A stretch of DNA of 19,834 nucleotides from Aquirhabdus sp. Lineage in GTDB: Bacteria; Pseudomonadota; Gammaproteobacteria; Pseudomonadales; Moraxellaceae. This document shows positions 1 to 7,401 of this stretch, piece by piece. Below the pieces are notes generated by a model. The model saw only the letters and a program-made list of their open reading frames with translations. It ran no database searches and had not been told where the DNA came from. Both the position numbers and the translations under genes were made by a program. The DNA lies in NCBI GenBank assembly GCA_030151145.1, contig JASLEL010000372.1:1-19834 (forward strand), in the 5' to 3' direction. Position 1 is the stretch's first letter; the number at the start of each line of letters is the position of its first letter.

Positions 1-1
1 G

Positions 2-1483
2 GATGATGCCAGACGTCGCGGCATTACCATTGATGTGGCGGGCTTGAGTGAGCGCCTGGGCATTCCGGTGGTCGAGACGGTGGCCATCAAGCGCCACGGC
101 GCAAATGCGCTCTTAAGCCAGATTGAGAATTTCGAATTGCCAGCGGTGCAGGCCTCCGCAGGCACCTCCTCAGACACACCGCTTGATCCGCAATTATTGC
201 ATACAGAAGTGCGCGCCATTCTGGCGGCGACCGTGGTTATGCCCCGCGCCACCGATGCGCGTGATGATGCCATCGACCGTTTCCTGCTGCATCCCGTCTT
301 CGGCATTCTGACATTGACGTTACTGATGTTCTTTATCTTTCAGGCGGTGTTTACCTGGGCTAAGCCGTTTATGGATGGTATCGGCTACGTGGTGGGTGCC
401 ACTGGTGACTGGGTCACCTCTTTTCTGCCTGACGGCATGTTGCACAGCCTGCTGAAGGACGGCGTATTTGCCGGATTGGGCACGGTGCTGACCTTCCTGC
501 CGCAGATTCTGATTCTGTTTTTCTTTATTTTGGTGCTGGAGGAGTCCGGCTATCTGCCGCGTGCAGCCTTCCTGCTCGACCGGCTGATGTTTGGTGCGGG
601 TCTGACCGGACGCGCCTTTATTCCGCTCTTGTCCAGCTTTGCCTGTGCCATTCCCGGCATCATGGCGACGCGCAGCATCACCGACCCACGTGATCGGCTG
701 ACCACCATCATGGTGGCACCGCTCATGACCTGCTCGGCACGTTTGCCGGTCTATGCCCTGCTCATTGGTGCCTTTATCCCGGCACGCACGGTCTGGGGGG
801 TGTTTAACCTGCAGGGGCTGGTGCTGTTCGGTCTGTATTTCGCAGGCATCATCAGTGCGCTGCTGGTCGCGCTCGTGATCAAATACCTGCGTCGAGACAA
901 GAGCGAGCATGCCCTGCTCATGGAGTTGCCCAGCTATCGTATGCCGAGCTGGCGCAGTGTCGGTATCGGTCTGTATGAACGTGCCGGGATCTTCCTGAAG
1001 CGGGTCGGTGGCATTATCCTCGCCCTGATCGTGATCCTGTGGTTTTTGGCGTACTTCCCGCAGCCACCTGAGCACGCGACCGGCGCGCCGATCAATTACA
1101 GCTTTGCCGGTCAGCTCGGCCATCTGATTTCGCCTATCTTTGCACCGATCGGCTTTACGTGGGAAATCTGTATCGCCCTGATCCCGGGCCTCGCCGCCCG
1201 CGAAGTCGTCGTGGCCGCGCTCGGGACCGTCTTTGCGCTCTCAGGCAACGAAGACGCCGTCGGCCACCAGCTCGGCAGCCTGATCTCGGCGCAATGGTCC
1301 CTGCCGACCGCACTGTCGCTCATCGCCTGGTTTGTCTTTGCACCGCAATGTCTGGCGACCATGGCGACGGTTCGCCGTGAGACCGGCTCATGGCGCTATG
1401 TCGGCATCATGGCGCTGTATTTGTTTAGCCTTGCCTATGCTGCATCCTTCATCACGTACCATGTGGCGGAGCTGTTATCATGA
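2..1483 (+). CDS. feoB: Ferrous iron transport protein B, 3' part (FeoB)
   Basis: FeoB is the inner-membrane Fe(II) permease with an N-terminal cytosolic GTPase domain. The window opens inside the gene: the reading frame is open from base 2, and the first ATG at 35 is internal. What remains starts in the GTPase domain, just before the segment LGIPVVETVAIKRHGA, which sits where the G5 loop is expected. The helical spacer domain follows, then the membrane part of several hydrophobic helices. The two Gate-type repeats are visible: one around the Cys-Ala-Ile-Pro-Gly stretch (Cys codon at 644) and one around IPGLAAREVVVAALG (from about 1180). The stop overlaps the next start as ATGA, so the two are translationally coupled. 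FeoA and the G1-G4 motifs would lie upstream of the window. Identification is firm; only the missing 5' end limits it. Confidence 0.96.
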   Translation, partial: DDARRRGITIDVAGLSERLGIPVVETVAIKRHGANALLSQIENFELPAVQASAGTSSDTPLDPQLLHTEVRAILAATVVMPRATDARDDAIDRFLLHPVFGILTLTLLMFFIFQAVFTWAKPFMDGIGYVVGATGDWVTSFLPDGMLHSLLKDGVFAGLGTVLTFLPQILILFFFILVLEESGYLPRAAFLLDRLMFGAGLTGRAFIPLLSSFACAIPGIMATRSITDPRDRLTTIMVAPLMTCSARLPVYALLIGAFIPARTVWGVFNLQGLVLFGLYFAGIISALLVALVIKYLRRDKSEHALLMELPSYRMPSWRSVGIGLYERAGIFLKRVGGIILALIVILWFLAYFPQPPEHATGAPINYSFAGQLGHLISPIFAPIGFTWEICIALIPGLAAREVVVAALGTVFALSGNEDAVGHQLGSLISAQWSLPTALSLIAWFVFAPQCLATMATVRRETGSWRYVGIMALYLFSLAYAASFITYHVAELLS

Positions 1484-1833
1484 TGACGACACATCCCGTA
1501 TCGGCGACCAGTGAGCTGGTGCAAACCCTGATCCTAAGTGGCATCCTGCTTTGGAGCGTCATCTTTGTGGTGCGCAAGTATGCACCTGCATGGATGAATC
1601 GCCAGCAGACCGCACTGGCGCAGTACAGCAAGCGACAGGGACTGCATCGTCTGGCACATTGGCTGGAGCCTGCACTGATCCCGGCATCAGGATGCGGTAG
1701 CGGCTGCAACACCTGCGGCAGCTGTCCGATGAATCCCGCCGCAGCCAGCGGTACAGAAACCACCCAGACCAAACCCGTCCAGTGGAAAACGCCATCATCC
1801 AGCCCACCGGCATCCAGTTCAGGATGCCACTGA
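1480..1833 (+). CDS. Small Cys-rich membrane protein linked to FeoB (DUF6587-like)
   Basis: A 117-residue protein whose ATG overlaps the feoB stop by four bases (ATGA), so it belongs to the feo operon. One hydrophobic helix spans roughly residues 13-31, followed by a basic segment and then a Cys cluster: Cys72, Cys76, Cys79 and Cys82 (C-x3-C-x2-C-x2-C in GCGSGCNTCGSC). The tail is rich in Ser, Pro and Thr and ends in Cys-His. This layout, one TM helix plus a short Gly/Cys motif, is that of the small proteins found beside feoB in many bacteria (FeoB-associated Cys-rich or DUF6587-type proteins). A role in iron handling or in assisting FeoB is inferred from position and cysteines, not shown. 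It is not a canonical winged-helix FeoC by length or composition. A second ATG at 1483 is equally possible as start. Confidence 0.8.
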   Translation: MMTTHPVSATSELVQTLILSGILLWSVIFVVRKYAPAWMNRQQTALAQYSKRQGLHRLAHWLEPALIPASGCGSGCNTCGSCPMNPAAASGTETTQTKPVQWKTPSSSPPASSSGCH

Positions 1834-1871
1834 TGCGGTATCCGACACCGATCAAGACAGGATGACCGGCC

Positions 1872-2801
1872 ATGAGCATGACTGCGGCCCGCAAGCCTCG
1901 CCTGCCAACCCCGGTGGTGTTGCCACGCGAAGCGCCCTACCTGCAGGATTTCCGCGATACGCTGGTCTCACAGGCGGTCAGTCCACATACGCGCAATGCC
2001 TACTTGAGCGATCTGAAAAAAGCCCTGCAGTTTGACGAGACACCGCTGCCCGAGTGGTCCGCCGATCAGATCAATGACTATTTGCTGCATCTCACGCAAG
2101 CCGGACAAAGCCCGCGCTCCATCGCTCGCAGTCTCTCTGCGCTCAAGCAATTCTTTAAACTGCAACTGCAAAAACACGTGCGCGACGACAATCCCACGGC
2201 CAACCAGAAATCCCCGGCACTTGGACGACCGCTGCCCAAAGACCTGTCCGAAGCCGATGTCGAAAGCCTGCTCGCGGTCCCAGATGTCGAAAGCGCCATC
2301 GGCCTGCGTGACAAAGCCATGCTCGAAGTCCTCTACGCCTGCGGCCTGCGGGTCTCCGAGCTGCTTGGGCTGACCCTCGCCCACCTCAATCTGCGTGCGG
2401 GTATCGTCCGGGTCAAAGGCAAAGGCAGCAAAGAGCGTCTCGTGCCCTTGGGTGAAGTCGCCATCGACTGGCTGACGCGCTATCTGCACGAAGCACGCCC
2501 CGAGCTGGCCCATGGTATTGCCAGTGATGCGTTGTTTATCACCATTCAGGGCGGATTTATGACGCGGCAGAATTTCTGGTACGTCATCAAGCATTACGCC
2601 CGCATTGCCGACATACAGGCCGCACTGTCGCCACATACCTTGCGCCATGCCTTTGCAACGCATCTGCTCAATCACGGGGCGGACCTGCGTGTGGTGCAGA
2701 TGCTGCTCGGACACAGCGATCTCTCCACCACCCAGATTTATACCCATGTCGCCAATGTGCGCTTGCAAGAGTTGCACGCCACGCATCACCCGCGCGGCTG
2801 A
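1872..2801 (+). CDS. xerD: Site-specific tyrosine recombinase XerD
   Basis: XerD acts with XerC at dif, under FtsK control, to resolve chromosome dimers. The 309-residue product has the N-terminal SAM-like core-binding domain (about residues 20-110, with SPHTRNAYLSDL) and the catalytic domain with all expected residues: Arg160, Lys184, His255-x-x-Arg258, His281 and nucleophile Tyr290. The segments NHGADLRVVQMLLGHSDLST and the C-terminal HHPRG are XerD-like rather than XerC-like. It starts 38 bp after the feo-linked small gene, with AGG about ten bases before the ATG at 1872; an ATG at 1878 is an alternative. It is followed by dsbC and hom, the order known from Acinetobacter and Pseudomonas, which supports a housekeeping XerD rather than a phage integrase. 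Confidence 0.96.
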   Translation: MSMTAARKPRLPTPVVLPREAPYLQDFRDTLVSQAVSPHTRNAYLSDLKKALQFDETPLPEWSADQINDYLLHLTQAGQSPRSIARSLSALKQFFKLQLQKHVRDDNPTANQKSPALGRPLPKDLSEADVESLLAVPDVESAIGLRDKAMLEVLYACGLRVSELLGLTLAHLNLRAGIVRVKGKGSKERLVPLGEVAIDWLTRYLHEARPELAHGIASDALFITIQGGFMTRQNFWYVIKHYARIADIQAALSPHTLRHAFATHLLNHGADLRVVQMLLGHSDLSTTQIYTHVANVRLQELHATHHPRG

Positions 2802-2904
2802 CGAATCGCCTGCAGCGGCTTATCTGCTGATTCGACCGACGATCCTGCAGCACAAGCCCAATGCCGCCAATACATCTAAACTACAGAGTCAGAAACAGGG
2901 ACTT

Positions 2905-2913
2905 TGCTACCAT
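2905..2913 (+). promoter_or_regulatory. Candidate extended -10 promoter for dsbC
   Basis: The spacer between xerD and dsbC contains TGCTACCAT, an extended -10 form (TGn plus a TAnnnT hexamer). A TATAAA at 2922-2927 is a second option. Neither has a convincing -35 hexamer at 16-18 bp. This is a motif match only. Confidence 0.3.
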
Positions 2914-2978
2914 ACCGAGCCTATAAACACATCCGCTCCAGATGTTCCCTCCGCCTGTATAGCGATAAGGATATGATG

Positions 2979-3800
2979 ATGAAACACTCCCGGCCTTTGC
3001 TCTGGCCTTTGACCACAGCCCTGCTGCTCGCCATCAGCGGTTGCGGCAACGCGACCCCACCTGCCAATGACAAAGCCTCTACGGACAAGACCGCGGCCGT
3101 CAGCGCCCCCGCGAGCAGCAGTGCAAGCGCAGGCGATGCCCCCGAATCCGTACGTCAGGCGATCATCAAGCATCTCAAAGACGCCGAACTGACCGACCAT
3201 CACCTGCTCGCCATCTCCAGCACCGAGATGCCGAACCTCTACTGGGTCACTTTTGAGGATGTGCCTGGCGTCTATATGAGCGGTGACGGCCAATATCTCC
3301 TGCAGGGCGATCTGGTCAAACTGGGCAAAGGCCACGTCACCAACCTCAGTGACGCCCTGAATGCCAAAGAAGCCAAGCGCCTCATCACCGGCATTCCCGA
3401 CAAAGACATGATCATCTTCTCACCTGAAGGCAAACCCAAAGCCGTGGTCTATGCCTTCACCGATGTGGATTGCGGTTACTGCCGTAAGCTGCACAGCGAG
3501 ATCCACGACATCAATGCACGCGGCATCGAAGTGCGCTACATCGCATGGCCGCGCTCACCGCAGGATGTCGCCATCAACAAGGCCGTCTGGTGCAGTGAAG
3601 ACCGCAAAGCCGCGCTCACCACCGCCAAACAAGGTCTGACAGTACAGGCACCCGCCTGTAATGACCCGGTCATGGAGCAGCGCAAAATCGGCATGCAGAT
3701 CGGTGTCAACGGCACCCCGGCCCTCTACAATGCCGATGGTAAATATCTCGGTGGCTACCTCCCGGCAGCTGAGCTGGCCAAACTGCTGAATGTCAGTTAA
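2979..3800 (+). CDS. dsbC: Thiol:disulfide interchange protein DsbC, predicted lipoprotein
   Basis: DsbC is the periplasmic disulfide isomerase, kept reduced by DsbD. The frame opens earlier, but three consecutive ATGs lie at 2973, 2976 and 2979. AAGG at 2967-2970 is best spaced (8 bases) for 2979, giving 273 residues. The first 21 residues form a short signal ending in the lipobox I-S-G-Cys22, so the protein is predicted to be lipid-anchored, followed by a Ser/Ala-rich linker. The N-terminal dimerisation domain covers about residues 55-135. The thioredoxin-like domain holds the active site Cys165-Gly-Tyr-Cys168. A second Cys pair follows (WCSEDRK and PACND), and a cis-Pro loop (NGTPAL) lies near the C-terminus. 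E. coli DsbC is soluble, so the lipobox is a difference. DsbG is less likely given the CGYC site and the position between xerD and hom. Confidence 0.93.
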   Translation: MKHSRPLLWPLTTALLLAISGCGNATPPANDKASTDKTAAVSAPASSSASAGDAPESVRQAIIKHLKDAELTDHHLLAISSTEMPNLYWVTFEDVPGVYMSGDGQYLLQGDLVKLGKGHVTNLSDALNAKEAKRLITGIPDKDMIIFSPEGKPKAVVYAFTDVDCGYCRKLHSEIHDINARGIEVRYIAWPRSPQDVAINKAVWCSEDRKAALTTAKQGLTVQAPACNDPVMEQRKIGMQIGVNGTPALYNADGKYLGGYLPAAELAKLLNVS

Positions 3801-3854
3801 GCACCCGACCAAACCCGTCAGCCACATCCCATCCGGCTGGACCTGACCAACTGC

Positions 3855-3886
3855 GCAAACGCATCTTTTCGATGCGTTTGCTTTTT
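3855..3886 (+). terminator. Rho-independent terminator after dsbC
   Basis: A perfect 11-bp stem (GCAAACGCATC at 3855-3865 with GATGCGTTTGC at 3871-3881) encloses a 5-base loop and is followed by five T. It lies 55 bp after the dsbC stop and separates dsbC from hom transcription. Confidence 0.92.
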
Positions 3887-3940
3887 AAAACCATCCTGTC
3901 AAAAACCCGTCTTGCGCTAGAGAAAGCCCGCGTTTTTGGC

Positions 3941-3946
3941 TATCAT
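3941..3946 (+). promoter_or_regulatory. Candidate -10 box for hom
   Basis: TATCAT (5 of 6 to the consensus) lies about 36 bases before the chosen GTG start and after the dsbC terminator, so a promoter is expected hereabouts. TTGCGC at 3912-3917 is a -35-like hexamer, but its 23-bp spacing is too long. Support is therefore the -10 box and the context only. Confidence 0.4.
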
Positions 3947-3981
3947 GCATGCTCGCAAAAATTTGTAAGAGGCTTAATCCC

Positions 3982-5286
3982 GTGAAACCTGTCAGACTGG
4001 CTATCTTAGGCCTTGGAACCGTTGGCGGCGGCGCTATCCGCCTGCTTCAGGACAACGCGGCGGAAATCGCCCGCCGGACAGGCCATGAGATTCAGATTAC
4101 CCATGTGGGTAGCCGTCGTGCGCGCCCGGACCTCCCGCTTGACGGTATCAAGGTCTCCGCCGACCTGCTCGACATCGTCAAGCAAGATGATGTGGATATC
4201 GTCATCGAAGTCATCGGCGGCACAACGCTCGCCCATGACATCGTCATGACCGCCATTCAGCACGGCAAGCATGTCGTCACCGCCAACAAAGCCCTGCTGG
4301 CCGAATATGGCAACGAGATCTTTGGCGCCGCCGAAAAAGCCGGAGTCAATGTCGCCTTTGAAGCCGCCGTCGCAGGCGGTATCCCGATCATCAAAGTCCT
4401 GCGCGAAGGTTTGGCTGCCAACCGCATCGAATGGCTGGCCGGCATCATCAATGGCACAGGTAACTTCATCCTGACCGAAATGCGTGAAAAAGGCCGCGCC
4501 TTTGCTGACGTGCTGACCGAAGCGCAAGCACTGGGCTATGCCGAAGCCGATCCGACCTTTGATGTCGAAGGCATTGACGCTGCGCACAAACTCACCCTGC
4601 TGGCCTCGCTGGCATTCGGTATTCCCCTGCAGTTTGACAAAGTCTACACCGAAGGCATCACCCGCCTGACCGCAGAAGACGTCACCTATGCTGAGGAACT
4701 CGGCTACCGCATCAAACATCTCGGCGTCGCCAAGCGCACTGAGCACGGCATCGAGCTGCGTGTACATCCGACCCTGATTCCAGAGTCGCGCCTGATCGCC
4801 AACGTCAACGGCGTCAAGAATGCCGTACTGGTCCAGTCCAATGCCGTCGGCGCCACTCTCTACTACGGCTCGGGTGCTGGTGCCGGTCCAACTGCCTCCG
4901 CCATCGTCGCCGACGTGGTCGACCTCGTGCGCGAGTTTGATCAGAGCAGCAGCCGTGTGCCTCACTTGGCCTTCCAGCCGCATGCGCTCGTTGACACGCC
5001 GATTCTGCCTGCCGATCAGATGCACACGGCATACTACCTGCGTCTGACCGCACAGGATCACCCGGGCGTCCTCGCTGAAGTCTCCGGCATCCTGAGCCGT
5101 GCAGGCATCAACATTGACGCCATCGTACAGAAGACCGCCAGCGACAAAGGCGGCCCTGTCCCCATCATCATGCTGACCCAGCCTGTGCTCGAAGCCACTA
5201 TGAATGCCGCCATCCGTGACATCGAAGCACTGGATGCCATCGAAGGACCGGTGGTGCGCATTCGTCTGGAATCGCTGGATTCATAA
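3982..5286 (+). CDS. hom: Homoserine dehydrogenase (Hom), monofunctional with ACT domain
   Basis: It catalyses NAD(P)H-dependent reduction of aspartate semialdehyde to homoserine, the branch point to threonine and methionine. The start is taken as GTG 3982: AAGAGG at 3967-3972 is ideally spaced, and the product then begins VKPVRLAILGLGTVGGG, with the nucleotide-binding Gly motif close to the N-terminus as in the family. An ATG at 3949 would add 11 residues without a ribosome site. The 434-residue protein shows the Rossmann motif, VTANKALLAEYG, AAVAGGIPIIKVLREG, GIINGTGNFILTEM and EADPTFDVEGIDAAHKL. From about residue 350 it has a regulatory ACT domain (YYLRLTAQDHPGVLAEVSGI) for threonine feedback. 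No aspartokinase domain is fused. A terminator follows directly, so thrC is not in the same transcript. Confidence 0.97.
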   Translation: MKPVRLAILGLGTVGGGAIRLLQDNAAEIARRTGHEIQITHVGSRRARPDLPLDGIKVSADLLDIVKQDDVDIVIEVIGGTTLAHDIVMTAIQHGKHVVTANKALLAEYGNEIFGAAEKAGVNVAFEAAVAGGIPIIKVLREGLAANRIEWLAGIINGTGNFILTEMREKGRAFADVLTEAQALGYAEADPTFDVEGIDAAHKLTLLASLAFGIPLQFDKVYTEGITRLTAEDVTYAEELGYRIKHLGVAKRTEHGIELRVHPTLIPESRLIANVNGVKNAVLVQSNAVGATLYYGSGAGAGPTASAIVADVVDLVREFDQSSSRVPHLAFQPHALVDTPILPADQMHTAYYLRLTAQDHPGVLAEVSGILSRAGINIDAIVQKTASDKGGPVPIIMLTQPVLEATMNAAIRDIEALDAIEGPVVRIRLESLDS

Positions 5287-5306
5287 ATCGGCCACTAGAA
5301 CCTCAC

Positions 5307-5342
5307 ACAAGCCCGGACCCGATCCGGGCTTGTTTTTTTTTT
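5307..5342 (+). terminator. Rho-independent terminator after hom
   Basis: An 11-bp stem with GC core (5307-5317 with 5323-5333), loop CCCGA, runs into about ten T. It begins 20 bp after the hom stop and cleanly ends that transcription unit. Confidence 0.94.
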
Positions 5343-5461
5343 CGCGGCAGCACACGTGCAGGCCCATCGCAAATCCAGATGAGACAACGACTTAAGCACG
5401 CTCACAAATCATATCACCAGAAAAAGCACGCCCAGCCCTAGTGCCTTGAAGGCGCAGATTA

Positions 5462-5470
5462 TGGTACGAT
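5462..5470 (+). promoter_or_regulatory. Candidate extended -10 promoter of the glycine riboswitch-dadA unit
   Basis: TGGTACGAT matches the extended -10 pattern TGn-TAnnnT and lies about 45 bases before the first aptamer, after the hom terminator. TTGAAG at 5446-5451 resembles a -35 box, but its 13-bp spacer is too short, so the extended -10 is the main support. Confidence 0.4.
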
Positions 5471-5513
5471 GTAGCTGACAGCTTCATACGACATTTGCTG
5501 CATGATGCGCGAT

Positions 5514-5717
5514 GTGCTGTCAGGACATTGCAGGAGAGACTGGCTAACACGAGACCCAGCGCCGAAGGAGCAACCACCCCGGAAACTCTCAGGCAAAAGG
5601 ACTGTGGTGTCCTGAACGACAATCTGGAGAGAGGTGCCACCAGGCTCTAAGTCTGTGAACACCCACCGAAGGAGGAAGGTCGCACCGCGACCGAAGCTCT
5701 CAGGTACCGTGACAGAT
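5514..5717 (+). ncRNA. Tandem glycine riboswitch (two aptamers)
   Basis: This is a cis-acting leader RNA that binds glycine. Two consecutive aptamers are readable. Aptamer 1 has outer stem TCAGGACA (5520-5527) with TGTCCTGA (5608-5615), GGAGAG near 5532, core CGCCGAAGGAG near 5560-5570, and CTCTCAGGCAAAAGGAC from 5586. Aptamer 2 has stem ATCTG (5622-5626) with CAGAT (5713-5717), GGAGAG near 5626, core CACCGAAGGAGGAAG from 5664, and CTCTCAGGTACCG from 5696. The GGAGAG / CCGAAGGAG / CTCTCAGG signature repeated twice is diagnostic. Both lie in the leader of dadA rather than of gcvT, so the regulated step is an amino-acid dehydrogenase. Confidence 0.95.
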
Positions 5718-5757
5718 GGGGTGATCATGACCGCGCATGCGGTCGCCCACCCTCATC
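5715..5757 (+). promoter_or_regulatory. Putative translational expression platform of the glycine riboswitch
   Basis: GATGGGGTG (5715-5723) can pair with CACCCTCATC (5748-5757) in nine base pairs with one bulged T. Nested inside is GACCGC (5729-5734) with GCGGTC (5739-5744). The hairpin hides the SD-like GGGGTGAT and the ATG at 5727. Its left arm shares bases 5715-5717 with the closing stem of aptamer 2, so the two folds compete. Predicted effect: glycine binding frees the SD (ON switch). The pairing is read directly; the mechanism is inference. Confidence 0.55.
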
Positions 5758-5771
5758 CAAAGGTCTACGGT

Positions 5772-7022
5772 ATGACGCATGTACTCATCATTGGCGCCGG
5801 CATCACGGGCGTCACTTCTGCTTATGCACTCTCCCAACTCGGCTATCAGGTCACCGTACTGGATCGCCACCTCTATCCTGCCATGGAAACCTCTTTCGCC
5901 AATGGCGGTCAGCTCTCCGCCAGCAACGCCGAAGTCTGGAACAGCGAAGCCACGATCATGAAAGGCATCAAGTGGATGTTCAAGCCGGATGCCCCCCTCT
6001 TGATGAACCCTGCGCCATCGATCCACAAATACTCATGGATCTTTGAGTTTATCAATAACATCAAGAACTACCGCACCAACACCATCGACACGACCCGCCT
6101 CGCCATCGACGCACGCAAGCATCTGTTTGCCATGGCGGAGAAAGAACAGATCGACTTTGACCTGGAGCGGCGCGGCATCCTGCACTTCTACCATGACGCC
6201 ACCTCCTTTGCTGCGGCAGGCCGCACCAATGACTTACTGGTCGAAGGTGGTCTTGAGCGCTTTGCGGTGACACCTGAAGAAATCAAGCAGATTGAGCCGA
6301 CGCTGACCGGCGACTACTACGGTGGCTATTTCACCCCGTCCGATGCGACCGGTGATATCCACAAATTTACTCGTGGCCTCGCCCGTGCCTGCGAAAAATA
6401 CGGTGTGCGCTTTATTCAGGGGGTCGATGTCGAGAGCATCAATACCACCGCACAAGGCGTCACCCTGCGCTATCGGCCAGTCGAAATCATGGGACCGGAT
6501 ACACCAGGATCACACGACAGTCAGGACATCCAAGGCGATGTGCTCGTCGTCTGTGCTGGTGTCGGCAGCTATCATATCGGCAATCTCTTGGGCGACCGCA
6601 TCAACGTCTATCCCGTCAAAGGCTACTCGATCACCGTCATGCTGGATGACGCCAACAGTATCGCCAATGCACCCTGGGTCAGCCTGCTGGACGAAAGCGC
6701 CAAGATCGTCACCAGCCGTCTGGGGGAGGGGCGTTTCCGTGTTGCCGGTACGGCAGAATTCAACGGTTATAATCGCGACATCCGTGCCGATCGTATAGAG
6801 CCGCTGATCGCGTGGACCCGTCGCAATTTCGACGTCAACACCTCGCGGGTCGTTCCTTGGGCGGGCCTGCGTCCGATGATGCCCGACATGATGCCGCGTC
6901 TGGGTCAAGGACGTAGTACGCGCGTCTTTTACAACACCGGCCACGGTCATCTGGGCTGGACCCTGTCCGCAGCCACAGCAGCCCTCACCAGTCAGGCCAT
7001 CGCCGAAGCCTATCCAGCCTGA
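5772..7022 (+). CDS. dadA: FAD-dependent D-amino acid dehydrogenase (DadA family)
   Basis: DadA-family flavoproteins oxidise D-amino acids (and in some relatives glycine or other small amino acids) to the oxo acid, passing electrons to the respiratory chain at the inner membrane. With the start at ATG 5772 (AAAGG at 5759-5763), the product is 416 residues, close to E. coli DadA at 432. The FAD-binding GAGITG motif then lies at the extreme N-terminus, as usual. Other family segments are TSFANGGQLSASNAEVW, GYYFTPSDATGDIHKF-like text, GLRPMMPDMMPRLG and the C-terminal NTGHGHLGWTLS. The frame also offers ATG 5727, whose SD-like GGGGTGAT abuts the riboswitch; this would add 15 residues and is the main alternative. 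Control by a tandem glycine riboswitch suggests that glycine is a substrate or signal for this enzyme. A dedicated glycine-oxidising role is inference. Confidence 0.92.
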   Translation: MTHVLIIGAGITGVTSAYALSQLGYQVTVLDRHLYPAMETSFANGGQLSASNAEVWNSEATIMKGIKWMFKPDAPLLMNPAPSIHKYSWIFEFINNIKNYRTNTIDTTRLAIDARKHLFAMAEKEQIDFDLERRGILHFYHDATSFAAAGRTNDLLVEGGLERFAVTPEEIKQIEPTLTGDYYGGYFTPSDATGDIHKFTRGLARACEKYGVRFIQGVDVESINTTAQGVTLRYRPVEIMGPDTPGSHDSQDIQGDVLVVCAGVGSYHIGNLLGDRINVYPVKGYSITVMLDDANSIANAPWVSLLDESAKIVTSRLGEGRFRVAGTAEFNGYNRDIRADRIEPLIAWTRRNFDVNTSRVVPWAGLRPMMPDMMPRLGQGRSTRVFYNTGHGHLGWTLSAATAALTSQAIAEAYPA

Positions 7023-7058
7023 CGTCATCACCGCACCACCACGCGCATCCTGCTGTAT

Positions 7059-7087
7059 GCATGCAATGACCGGGCCTCATTGCATGC
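7059..7087 (+). terminator. Possible weak terminator or stabilising hairpin after dadA
   Basis: GCATGCAATGA (7059-7069) pairs perfectly with TCATTGCATGC (7077-7087) around a CCGGGCC loop, 37 bp after the dadA stop. There is no T-tract behind it, so it is not a standard intrinsic terminator. It could protect the 3' end or serve as a binding palindrome. Confidence 0.4.
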
Positions 7088-7364
7088 CATCTGGCCACCA
7101 AAACCTACACTTCATCGGAATCATAGCTATGCCATTATCCGCATCTTGCTGATGCCTGATTCGATGGCTTTAGGTCGACTGCAACAATTCATGACCATCC
7201 GTATAAAATTCTTTCTTCGATAAATCATCATACTACAGGCCACGTATGCTAATGCTGCCCGTATGCTGCATATAAAGTTCATGTTTTAACAGAGACTTCA
7301 CAGCACCAAAAAACGATTACAAAACAAACAAAACGATAATATATTTCGCATCTCAACGCACTCC

Positions 7365-7370
7365 TATAAT
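7365..7370 (+). promoter_or_regulatory. Candidate -10 box for the 90-residue ORF
   Basis: A perfect TATAAT sits 118 bases before the ATG of the small gene. No good -35 hexamer lies at 16-18 bp, and in such AT-rich DNA chance matches are common. If used, the inverted repeat at 7402-7441 would be in the leader RNA. Confidence 0.28.
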
Positions 7371-7401
7371 AAAAAATAAATAGACGCCATCCAGACAAAG
7401 A

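Noticed and set aside
320..1123. Long antisense open frame inside feoB (and similar antisense frames in xerD, hom and yfaS, e.g. 1968-2789, 4006-5061, 11393-12235)
   Set aside because: They lie wholly opposite conserved genes, are Gln/His/Arg-rich in the way expected from complementary codons, and show no domain or ribosome site.
1872..2801. Tyrosine recombinase as the sign of an integrated element
   Set aside because: Sequence is XerD-type with housekeeping neighbours (dsbC, hom), and there is no attachment repeat or cargo nearby.
2802..2834. Hairpin after xerD (CGAATC with GATTCG)
   Set aside because: Six pairs with a large interrupted loop and no T-tract; not convincing as a terminator.
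3949..3981. ATG 3949 as start of hom
   Set aside because: It overlaps the likely -10 region, has no ribosome site, and adds residues not typical of the family; GTG 3982 has AAGAGG at good spacing.
5634..5771. Earliest ATG of the dadA frame at 5634
   Set aside because: It lies inside the second riboswitch aptamer, and the encoded residues are not DadA-like; 5772 (or 5727) is the credible start.
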